Below, one piece after another: positions 29,034 through 37,345 of a DNA stretch of 40,855 bases. Each line of letters begins with the position of its first letter. The stretch's first letter is position 1. Origin of the DNA: Fidelibacterota bacterium (GTDB taxonomy: Bacteria; Fidelibacterota; Marinisomatia; SCGC-AAA003-L08; D37C17). The notes beneath the pieces were generated by a model that saw only the letters and a list, made by a program, of their open reading frames with translations, was not told where the DNA came from and did not search any database. The stretch covers positions 65,949-106,803 of the forward strand of contig PBGO01000024.1 in NCBI GenBank assembly GCA_002719095.1. Reading direction: 5' to 3'. A program made the position numbers and the translations under genes.

Positions 29034-29730
29034 TTATGTAATTAAACGAAACAGATGTCATAATTGCAGCTGTTTCTGTTCTGAGCCGCCTATCACCTAA
29101 ACTTACTGGTTTAAATTTATGCTTTAGCGCAAAGTCAATTTCTTTTGGACAAAAATCGCCCTCTGGTCCAATGATTATGCAAGTATTTTGGTTAGATTTC
29201 AGTTGATCATACATCATGTCTCGTTCACCTTTTTCTATGTGTGGTATTAATTTCTGCGAATCATTGACTGAAATTATAAAATCGCCAAATGTATTAAACT
29301 CATCAATTATGAGCTTATACCTAGAATATGATTGCTTCATTGCAGATATAGCTATTTTTTCACACCTATCAATTTTATTTTTTTTTCGAACTGTTCTTTC
29401 AGTGAAAATAAAACTTAATTTATATACCCCCATCTCAACTAATTTCTCAACTAACCAATCAATTCGGTCCTGATTTTTGGGTGGAGCAACAGCCAAGTGA
29501 AGTTTATACTTGTTTCTTTCTTTAAAATCTGTGTTATTAATTTTTAATCTACATTTTTGAAAATCATCATCTACTATTGAACAATTGTATAAATTTCCCC
29601 TACCATCTAGAACATTAACTTTATCCCTTATTTTATGCCTGAGAACTTTTATACAGTGTCTGGATTCAATTTCAGATAAAATAATTTCACCTGATTTTGA
29701 TACCGCTCTTCCGTAAAAAGGAATTTTCAT
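29023..29730 (-). CDS. rsmE: 16S rRNA (uracil1498-N3)-methyltransferase
   Basis: CIKVLRHKIRDKVNVLDGRG, FIFTERTVRK, IIGPEGDFCPKEIDFA, LGDRRLRTETAAI. Confidence 0.92.
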   Translation of the reverse strand: MKIPFYGRAVSKSGEIILSEIESRHCIKVLRHKIRDKVNVLDGRGNLYNCSIVDDDFQKCRLKINNTDFKERNKYKLHLAVAPPKNQDRIDWLVEKLVEMGVYKLSFIFTERTVRKKNKIDRCEKIAISAMKQSYSRYKLIIDEFNTFGDFIISVNDSQKLIPHIEKGERDMMYDQLKSNQNTCIIIGPEGDFCPKEIDFALKHKFKPVSLGDRRLRTETAAIMTSVSFNYINGY

Positions 29731-30953
29731 CTAAAAATTTCTCTAACCTCATTAATATCTCCATCAATATTTTTGAACTCTGGAATCCCTAAAATTTTAC
29801 AAATTATAGGGTATATATGGATATTTTCAAAAGAATCAACTTCTTGATTTCTATTGAAAGCAGGACCCATAGCATAAAATATACCATGAGTATCAGTATA
29901 CCGAGGATCATATCCATGCATACCATTAAGTGTGTTACCTACTTTGCTACTATTTGCATCATCAGTAATAAACCAACCATTGTGAGCAACCAATAAGAAG
30001 TCAGGAGAATCTTCATTGATATAATTATATTTTTTTGGAATTTTTTCTTTCTCGTAAACATCCATAAATTCTATAAAATCAATATGTTTTAAAATTTCTT
30101 TTTTAGAATATTTTGTTTTTTTTAAAATATTTTTAAATGACCACTTTGCCTTTTTTTCATTTATCATTCCGATTGCTCCACCTCCATGGAATTCAATCAT
30201 GTTCAAAGGTAAAAAATCTTCTATGTATATCAATTTCTCTCTCGTAACAGTAGACATTCCGTGGTCACTAACGACAATTAAATTAATTTTATCTTTAATT
30301 TTCAACGAATCTAATCCCTTAAGTAAATATCCCAATAACTGATCAGACTGAGTAATTGCATCAGCTACTTCCATTGATTCAGGCCCAAACATATGTCCAG
30401 AATGATCAGGTTCACTAAAGTAGAGAAGTGTCAAATTAGGAATTTTACTTTCTGGATATTGATACCATTTGATAACTGAATCAATTCTAGAGGTAAAAGA
30501 TACAGAGGAATCATATTGTTTATAAATCGAGGGTGTCATTCCTTCAGCCTCAGAACCTACCCAAAAATATGAAGCAGACTTCAAATCGTTCTGCTCACAA
30601 GTGATCCATATTGGTTCGGAGCCATAAAAAGAACTATCTGTAACCGTTTTTTTATCGTACATTGAGTAAACTTTTCCAAGTGTTTTGCTATAAAATTTGT
30701 TTGCGATGATTTTGTGTTTGTTAGCATATGAACCAGTCGCAATTGAGTAATGATTGGGAAATGTGAGTGTAGGAAATATTGGAATCAAAGATTTAGCTTT
30801 CACACCATTTTTTTTAATCTTATCAAAGTTTGGAGTATCAACAAAAGAAGAATAGTCATGCCTAAAACCATCAAACGATACAAGTAAAACATACTCTTTA
30901 GAAAATATAAAAGAAGTACATAAAAATATTATAAATAGATTGTTTAGAGCCAT
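29727..30953 (-). CDS. Ectonucleotide pyrophosphatase/phosphodiesterase-like (alkaline phosphatase superfamily), secreted
   Basis: Signal peptide; LLVSFDGFRHDY, PIFPTLTFPNHYSIATGSYANKHKI, LYFSEPDHSGHMFGP, VVSDHGMS, GMHGYDP. Confidence 0.87.
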   Translation of the reverse strand: MALNNLFIIFLCTSFIFSKEYVLLVSFDGFRHDYSSFVDTPNFDKIKKNGVKAKSLIPIFPTLTFPNHYSIATGSYANKHKIIANKFYSKTLGKVYSMYDKKTVTDSSFYGSEPIWITCEQNDLKSASYFWVGSEAEGMTPSIYKQYDSSVSFTSRIDSVIKWYQYPESKIPNLTLLYFSEPDHSGHMFGPESMEVADAITQSDQLLGYLLKGLDSLKIKDKINLIVVSDHGMSTVTREKLIYIEDFLPLNMIEFHGGGAIGMINEKKAKWSFKNILKKTKYSKKEILKHIDFIEFMDVYEKEKIPKKYNYINEDSPDFLLVAHNGWFITDDANSSKVGNTLNGMHGYDPRYTDTHGIFYAMGPAFNRNQEVDSFENIHIYPIICKILGIPEFKNIDGDINEVREIFR

Positions 30954-30992
30954 TATATTAAACCTTTTCTTTAACTAAATTTTAAATTGTTG

Positions 30993-31066
30993 TACACCCG
31001 ATAGGATTCGAACCTATAACCTCTTGTTCCGTAGACAAGTGCTCTATCCAATTGAGCTACGGGTGC
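30993..31066 (-). tRNA. tRNA-Arg (anticodon ACG)
   Basis: Cloverleaf read on the minus strand: acceptor GCACCCG/CGGGTGT, anticodon arm CTTGT-CTACGGA-ACAAG, T arm ATAGG-TTCGAAT-CCTAT; 3' CCA not encoded. Confidence 0.95.
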
Positions 31067-31133
31067 ATAGAAAGATAAAATTTAACATATTTTATTTTTT
31101 TTTCTTTGCTTTTTGTAGCAAATTATCAACTGA

Positions 31134-31721
31134 ATGATTTATACACGAATATTAATTATATGCATATTTATACCTCTTTTTTCAATTGAAATTGAAATAC
31201 CAAGATTCGCTAGGAATGAAACATCCAAGGACTTCAAAGCGTACGGAACAATTGAATTTGGAGATAGTAAACAATTTATTCAGACCAAGCTAAAAGAAAA
31301 TGAAATCTACAGAAATAATGATGATGGTGCCTATATAATCAATTTATTTGATGCTCCCTTTGAAATTATTTTCATTTATGGCTCTAATAAAAGAAAACCT
31401 ACTTTCCTCAAAACAATAAGATTGAGCCTTCACTCAATTATTGACAGTCATATATCAACATCGATAATTTCTGCATTTAATGAAAAATATGGAGAAGCTG
31501 AAAAATTTTATATCAACTCAAATGATGATATTAAAGAATATTATAGATGGAACGATGCAGATAAAGACATACACTTTGATTTTGATGGACTAAATATCCA
31601 GATTACTATTGAATCAAAGCATTTTAATAAACTTTCTCAAAAATCTCAAAATAAAGATACTTTAGATTCCAACAAACTAAAAGAATCTAGGCAAAGAGAT
31701 CAACTAAAAAAATTATTCTAA
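31134..31721 (+). CDS. Hypothetical secreted protein
   Basis: 195 aa ORF with hydrophobic N-terminus; no family recognised. Confidence 0.6.
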   Translation: MIYTRILIICIFIPLFSIEIEIPRFARNETSKDFKAYGTIEFGDSKQFIQTKLKENEIYRNNDDGAYIINLFDAPFEIIFIYGSNKRKPTFLKTIRLSLHSIIDSHISTSIISAFNEKYGEAEKFYINSNDDIKEYYRWNDADKDIHFDFDGLNIQITIESKHFNKLSQKSQNKDTLDSNKLKESRQRDQLKKLF

Positions 31722-31833
31722 ATGAAATACATTAGCTTTACATGATTACCCCCAGAAGCTTCCAGTTTGGAAAGCCACAATTTAAAAAAAATAATATAAA
31801 TACAACTTCCTCGTTTAAAAAATGGAGAATCAA

Positions 31834-32913
31834 ATGAGTAAACCAATAAGTTACCTAGCAGTACTTGCTACCTTGATTATATGCTTAAATATCTTTACAA
31901 CTGACACTAGCTCTAGGTCAGTAAATTTTCAGTATAATGTCAAGCTTAAAGAAAGTAATGATAAAGTTGAGGTTTGGATTCCAATACCTCAAACTAATGA
32001 GGTTCAAACAGTATCAAATGTACATTTAACAAATAAACAAGAAATGCAGTGCGAAGAACTGGAAGAAAAAAAGCATAATAACAAGTACTACTATTGCTCA
32101 GCTGACATGTTGAAAGAAGAAACAATTTTAAATCTGAGTGTTGATGTTATAAGATACGAACATAGCACAGTAAATTATGAAAATGTTAACCCCGATAATT
32201 ATGACAAAGGGACGAACAACTCAACAGTATTTGAAGGTAAAGTTTTTGAAAAAATCATAAACGAAGCAAATCTTTCAAGAAACAATATTGATAAAATTTA
32301 TGAATATGTATTATCTGGAATGCACTACGGAAAGCCGACTGAAGATACTAATGATAAGAACTATAAATACTTTAACGGCAAGAACCCAAAAACAGATCAA
32401 GAATGGCTTCCTGATACAATAACCTATGGAAGAAAAGGTGTTTCTAAAAAAGACCTAGTTAAGGTATACAATCAAGCTAGAAGGAATAAAACCAACTTTA
32501 CTTATGGAAATGGAAACTCCCAATATGCATGCGACATAGGTGTTGGAAACTGTACCGACTACCATTCATACTTTATGTCGCTATGTAGAACACTCGACAT
32601 TCCTGCAAGATTCCACATGGGGTTCTCAATTCCAAATATTAAAGATGAATCACAAGGAAAAGTTGGAGGATATCATTGTTGGGCTGACTATTATATTGAT
32701 GGAAAAGGATGGACTCCTGTTGATATATCGGAGGCAGATAAAGATCCAAGCCTTGCAGACTACTTTAACGGAAATGTAAATCAACACAGAATAGAGTTTG
32801 TTGTAGGAAGAGATATAGAGTTGAAGAACAGAAATAATCCAGAAAATTTTTTCGTTTACCCTATTGTTAATGGTACTGAGTATTCAAAATCATTTTATTA
32901 TAAAAATTTATAA
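31834..32913 (+). CDS. Transglutaminase-like cysteine protease domain protein, secreted
   Basis: GNCTDYHSYFMSLCRTLDIPARFHMGF...GGYHCWADYYIDGKGWTPVDISEADK; ATG at 31834 has GGAG about 8 nt upstream. Confidence 0.85.
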   Translation: MSKPISYLAVLATLIICLNIFTTDTSSRSVNFQYNVKLKESNDKVEVWIPIPQTNEVQTVSNVHLTNKQEMQCEELEEKKHNNKYYYCSADMLKEETILNLSVDVIRYEHSTVNYENVNPDNYDKGTNNSTVFEGKVFEKIINEANLSRNNIDKIYEYVLSGMHYGKPTEDTNDKNYKYFNGKNPKTDQEWLPDTITYGRKGVSKKDLVKVYNQARRNKTNFTYGNGNSQYACDIGVGNCTDYHSYFMSLCRTLDIPARFHMGFSIPNIKDESQGKVGGYHCWADYYIDGKGWTPVDISEADKDPSLADYFNGNVNQHRIEFVVGRDIELKNRNNPENFFVYPIVNGTEYSKSFYYKNL

Positions 32914-32918
32914 AAATA

Positions 32919-32952
32919 AAAAAAGGGGATATAAAAATATATCCCCTTTTTT
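32919..32952. terminator. Bidirectional intrinsic terminator
   Basis: Perfect 15-bp stem aaaaaaggggatata / tatatcccctttttt with AAAA loop, between convergent genes. Confidence 0.93.
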
Positions 32953-32973
32953 AATCTAATATAATAGATAATT

Positions 32974-34527
32974 TTATTTCATTAAGACAGCTTTCATACT
33001 TTGTATTTGACTGTCATATTGAAATTTTATGTAATAAACTCCTGATGGTAAATTAGCAGCATTCCATTGATATGAATGATTGCCTGCGCGTTGAAAGCCT
33101 TCAAAAATCACACCTACTTCCCTACCATTTAAATCATACGCTGATAAAATAACGTTTGAATCATTTGGTATGTTAAACTCTATCTCAGTTGTGGGATTAA
33201 ATGGATTTGGGTATATCTTGTTCAGACCATATAGCTCAGTGCTATTTGAAACAGTCATGTCATTGTCATCAATATAATTTAATGCAATTTGTGAACCTGA
33301 AGAGGATGACAAGGTAACGTTAATTGAATTCAAATCAAGATTTTTTGCGTCCTCAATAACTAATTTAACATTTCTGCTATCAAAGGGGCGATTTAACATT
33401 AATTCGTCAAGAGCTAAAATAGTTAAATTACCAGAATCAAAGTTTGATTGTACTCTGATATGGCTGTTATCGATTAAATACGCATGATAGTTATTATTAG
33501 TTTCAATGTCTATTTGTAATCCTGCTATGTCAACATCAGATGAAATAGATATTTCTAAATCACTATTTATTTTTGTAATTAAAATATCAGCTTTTGATTC
33601 TAAATCAAGAATTCTTGGTGAACCAAGAACCAAATTGATGACCTGAATAATGTCTAAAATATTAACAATATTGTTGTTGTCTATATCAGCATCACTTTTA
33701 GCACAATCAGAAAACGAAGCTGAATTTATACCACCAGAAAGAACCATATTAACTGTTTGAACTATGTCAAGTACATCAACAAGCATATCGTCGTTTATAT
33801 CGCCGTCAATATTACTACAGTCGTCGCAGACATTTCCAATGAAATCACCATCATCGTCACTTTGTTCTGGATTATAGTCATCTGGACAATTATCAACATC
33901 ATTAATTACTCCATCGTCATCTAAATCAGGATTATTACATGGAGCACAATCTTCAAGCATGGAATTAAGTCTATAATTCGCTGAAGCCAAAGTAGTATAA
34001 TTTGACTTAAATCTTACTGTCATAGTATGGTCAATCCAAATCTGATTAGGCATAGATATTACTGTAGGGTCGTAATCATTAGCAAAAAGTGGATAGTATG
34101 TGTAACCACCACCATCATCAGCTATAAAATTATTGGGTATTGATCCTGCAGCAGCCCATTGAGCACAGCTAAAAGGCTGATTATGATCATCTAAATGCGT
34201 AAAAGTAACAACATGCTGACTATAATTACTTGAATTTGGGTCCATCCAATATTCTTCAATGTCTTCCATATCACCTATGGAGTTATAACAACCTCCTCAC
34301 CATGTTGCAGCTAGGTCAATATGAAAAACATAATAATCTCCACCGTTCAATGCCCCATTTAAATCAGATAATTTAAATGATGAAGTTGAACCATTATGTG
34401 GGTTAGCTCCACTACAAATCCCAATAGTATTATTTTGATCTTGCAAACTGACAGTTTGACCAACACTATAATTGGAGAGGGATATTGACAGAAATAATAA
34501 AAAACTTAAAAATTGTTTAATAAACAT
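32974..34527 (-). CDS. Putative secreted selenoprotein: thioredoxin-like domain (UGGC) with TSP3-like repeat, dockerin pair and T9SS C-terminal domain; 517 aa with Sec77 encoded by UGA at 34297-34299
   Basis: The two track ORFs 34297..34527 and 32974..34269 are in the same frame, separated by one TGA. Joined: ...FKLSDLNGALNGGDYYVFHIDLAATW-U-GGCYNSIGDMEDIEEYW... resembles TlpA/thioredoxin WCxxC; later MPNQIWIDHTMTVRF; dockerin DINDDMLVDVLDIVQTVNMVL / DADIDNNNIVNILDIIQVINLVLG; C-terminal IYPNPFNPTTEIEFNIP...MKAVLMK; RBS AGGAG before ATG 34527. Confidence 0.8.
34265..34281 (-). promoter_or_regulatory. Putative bacterial SECIS hairpin
   Basis: UCCAUA-GGUGA-UAUGGA: perfect 6-bp stem, loop beginning GG, apical loop starts 21 nt after the UGA. 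Confidence 0.65.
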
Positions 34528-34601
34528 AAGTGCTCCTGGTAAATTTTTTAACTATTATTAATATAATATAAATCGGATTAATATCATATTTCAATTTGTA
34601 A

Positions 34602-36719
34602 CTAATTAAGGAAGGTTCTGTAAGTAAGCTTAAAACCATCAAAACCTGGTTGCTCTGCACATACCCCATTAGCACAAACAATGCCTCCTTTCTGAGAACC
34701 AGAAAATAAAGAAATAATTCCATTAGATTTTAAATCCAGTGAAAAATCAAAACCTGACCATTTTGATTTTTTCTTAATATTATTAATATCTGTGTAATTT
34801 TGTTTTTCAAGAAAGTATGTAATAGTATAAAATGACTTTCCTGTATATGAAGCACTTAAATATTTATTTTTATAAGTTTCTCTAGAAATATTTCTTTCAT
34901 CGTTTGTGTATTCATGCTTATCAATATATTTTTTTTGATGCTCCAAGTATAAGTTTATAGAATTACCGGCCCCTAAATTATATGTAAATTGAGCAGGTAT
35001 TGTCCAAGCTGAGTCATGCTCGTAAGATATGGTTGATATTTCATCATAATCAGCTAAATCATTAAAATTCAAGTTTGATAAAAAATTATCTGAACTTTCA
35101 CCAAATTGTTGTTGAAAGCCGAACTCTCCCGGATTATCTGAACAAGATTGTATAACACTACAAAAATCAATTGGATTGGCATCGTAATATGATAGAACAT
35201 CATTTACAATTGTCTCTGCATGGTTATAAAAAGTTGAAAATCCTCTATTCAAACCTGCATAGTCATTTACATAAAAATCTTGACTTTTAAACTCCTTAAC
35301 TTCGTCATAAACATCGTAACCTATTTTAAAATATAAATTGTCTGTAAAATATCCATTAAATTCTGAATAAATCTGTCTGAAAGGATAAAAAGATCTGAAG
35401 TTATTAGAGTCCTTATCAAATGTAATGTGATCTAAAAAACCATTAGGCTCTAAAGTAATGATATTAGCAGATGGATTGGTAATAGCGGAGTTTGACAGAA
35501 ACAATAAATCTGATAAGTAATCATCTTCCTCCGAACCTTGAGTACCATCAAAACTATTACTATCAATAATATTTTCAATTTCAAAACCACGTCTGAACTC
35601 AACTCTATTTGAGCTTTTTCTTCGAGAAAATGAAACTGTAGTCAAAATATTTAAATTATCAAAAATAGGTCTTATTAGTTCTATCTGATGTCCAATTTCA
35701 TCTCCGTAATTTATTGTTCTTGAATTTCTTGCCGCTAAAATTGAATTTGATTCAATAAGTGCTGTAGGAGGAGATGATAAAGTTATTATTCCATAGGGCA
35801 CATCATAGTTTTTATATTCATATGTAACTCCAACATCTCCAAAATTATTTCCATAAGAAAAATAAATTCTAGATCCATCATCTTTTGGACCTAGTATTTT
35901 ATTATAATCCATTAAATCAAATTCAATGTAAAAATCTCCAAGATTTGAAAACAAACCATATCCAAGATTTATTGAATTTTCTTCAATTGTTGGGTCACCC
36001 ATATTTTGTATGTCAATGTTATCGTTAGATATAATCGAATCTATTCTGCTGCCAATATCATTATCAAAAATTGTATATCTTTCAAGCTCGGGAAAATAAA
36101 AAGTCTGCAAGGTTTCATTATTAATTCTAGTATTTTGTTTTTTTAAAAGGAAATGACCAAATCCAAGCTGAGAATCATAATCAAATCCGATTAGTGAAGT
36201 ATTAATATCAAAGAACCTATCCGGTAAAATTTTGGCAGGATTAGTACGCTGCTTAAATTCTGAGCCACCATTTAAAATAAAAAAATTAAGCTGATTAAAA
36301 TTATAAACATACTCGAATCCATAAATGTTATTATCAAAATCAATATCTTGATCAGGGAATGTAAATAAACTTAACCCAGCACCATATAAACTGTAAACAT
36401 TTCCAAATCTAATATTTGAGTTTTTAAATTTTCTATCGATGTAAAACGAATTAATTACATCGCCTAAATTATTTTTCTTATATCCTAATAAAGGTGGATC
36501 AGAATATTCAATCTCCATAAACAAATCATATTTCTCGTAAGAACTATTAATTTTCAGAAAATGTTCAAGAAAGTTTAGTTCGAAGGATTGATCTGATGTG
36601 CTTATTATTCCATCACCATTGCCGTATTTTAACTCATAAGAGTAACTTGTAGAGATACTAAATCCTAGATTTAACAGAACAAGCAAAACAAAAATATTTT
36701 TAAGATAATTACTCAACAA
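34602..36719 (-). CDS. DUF6029-like outer-membrane beta-barrel family protein
   Basis: Signal peptide; repeated aromatic beta-strand pattern, RFGNVYSLYGAGLSLFTFPDQDIDFDNNIYGFEY; family assigned by resemblance only. Confidence 0.6.
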   Translation of the reverse strand: MLSNYLKNIFVLLVLLNLGFSISTSYSYELKYGNGDGIISTSDQSFELNFLEHFLKINSSYEKYDLFMEIEYSDPPLLGYKKNNLGDVINSFYIDRKFKNSNIRFGNVYSLYGAGLSLFTFPDQDIDFDNNIYGFEYVYNFNQLNFFILNGGSEFKQRTNPAKILPDRFFDINTSLIGFDYDSQLGFGHFLLKKQNTRINNETLQTFYFPELERYTIFDNDIGSRIDSIISNDNIDIQNMGDPTIEENSINLGYGLFSNLGDFYIEFDLMDYNKILGPKDDGSRIYFSYGNNFGDVGVTYEYKNYDVPYGIITLSSPPTALIESNSILAARNSRTINYGDEIGHQIELIRPIFDNLNILTTVSFSRRKSSNRVEFRRGFEIENIIDSNSFDGTQGSEEDDYLSDLLFLSNSAITNPSANIITLEPNGFLDHITFDKDSNNFRSFYPFRQIYSEFNGYFTDNLYFKIGYDVYDEVKEFKSQDFYVNDYAGLNRGFSTFYNHAETIVNDVLSYYDANPIDFCSVIQSCSDNPGEFGFQQQFGESSDNFLSNLNFNDLADYDEISTISYEHDSAWTIPAQFTYNLGAGNSINLYLEHQKKYIDKHEYTNDERNISRETYKNKYLSASYTGKSFYTITYFLEKQNYTDINNIKKKSKWSGFDFSLDLKSNGIISLFSGSQKGGIVCANGVCAEQPGFDGFKLTYRTFLN

Positions 36720-37272
36720 TAATTTCGTTTGATAATGGTTTCAAATTTTGAATTTGAGAATCTGAAGAATTAGAGCTAATAATATCTATTATTTCTTTTT
36801 CAAGCAGTGATTCATCACCCGGATTGTAACCAATGTGCTTACTCTCAATGGTTCCGTCAGTGTTAATAAATACAACTAAGGGCATAACACTTCCGCCTAA
36901 TTTTCGAAAAAGCTCCATTCTAGGATCTGATAAGATTTGAAATGTATATTTTTGAGATTTAGTAAATTGTTTAACTTTCTTTAACGTCCTTGGACTATCC
37001 ATATTTATACTTAAAACTTTAAATCCATATTCTGAATATTTAGTGTTCAATTTACTTAAATGCTTCATTTCTTTTTTACACGGCTCACAAGATAATGTCC
37101 AAAAATTGACGAGTATTGGACCGTTTTCATAAAATTGATCCAGCTTAACTTTTTTATTATTAAAATCCTTGAAAGTTAAATTTGGAACCAATTTTTTTTC
37201 TGAATCAGAATGATTTTCATCTGTGGCAGAAACTAAGAAAGCTATTTGTAAAGTAAACAGAATTAAAAACAT
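36709..37272 (-). CDS. TlpA-like thiol-disulfide oxidoreductase
   Basis: FKDFNNKKVKLDQFYENGPILVNFWTLSCEPCKKEMKHLSKL...VMPLVVFINTDGTI; ATG at 37272 preceded by AGGAG preferred over the TTG at 37308. Confidence 0.87.
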   Translation of the reverse strand: MFLILFTLQIAFLVSATDENHSDSEKKLVPNLTFKDFNNKKVKLDQFYENGPILVNFWTLSCEPCKKEMKHLSKLNTKYSEYGFKVLSINMDSPRTLKKVKQFTKSQKYTFQILSDPRMELFRKLGGSVMPLVVFINTDGTIESKHIGYNPGDESLLEKEIIDIISSNSSDSQIQNLKPLSNEIIVE

Positions 37273-37293
37273 TAAAAAACTCCTTTTTAACCA

Positions 37294-37323
37294 TAAAAGA
37301 GGAATCAAATTAGTTCCTCTTTT
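37294..37323 (-). terminator. Intergenic hairpin between the large adhesin gene and tlpA
   Basis: aaaagaggaa / ttcctctttt 10-bp arms with about 9-nt loop, followed by T-rich sequence on the minus strand; coordinates may be off by 1. Confidence 0.6.
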
Positions 37324-37345
37324 AAATAAAAATCTAAAAGATTAA

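Noticed and set aside
31722-31821. Small hairpin gcttcc-agttt-ggaaagc in the intergenic region
   Set aside because: Short stem with a bulge and no T-tract; cannot be separated from chance.
34297-34299. UGA as a reassigned Trp codon (alternative genetic code)
   Set aside because: Several well-conserved genes in the window end with TGA (e.g. sucC, the DA1-like gene, aceF) and TGG is used for Trp throughout, so code 11 applies.
34297-34527. 34297..34527 as an independent 76-aa gene
   Set aside because: It has the RBS and signal peptide but ends at the UGA in the middle of a thioredoxin motif and stays in frame with the next ORF; better explained as the N-terminus of a selenoprotein.
34517-34723. 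68-aa minus-strand ORF overlapping the barrel gene 3' end
   Set aside because: Out of frame with the supported barrel CDS, no recognisable motif; probably spurious.
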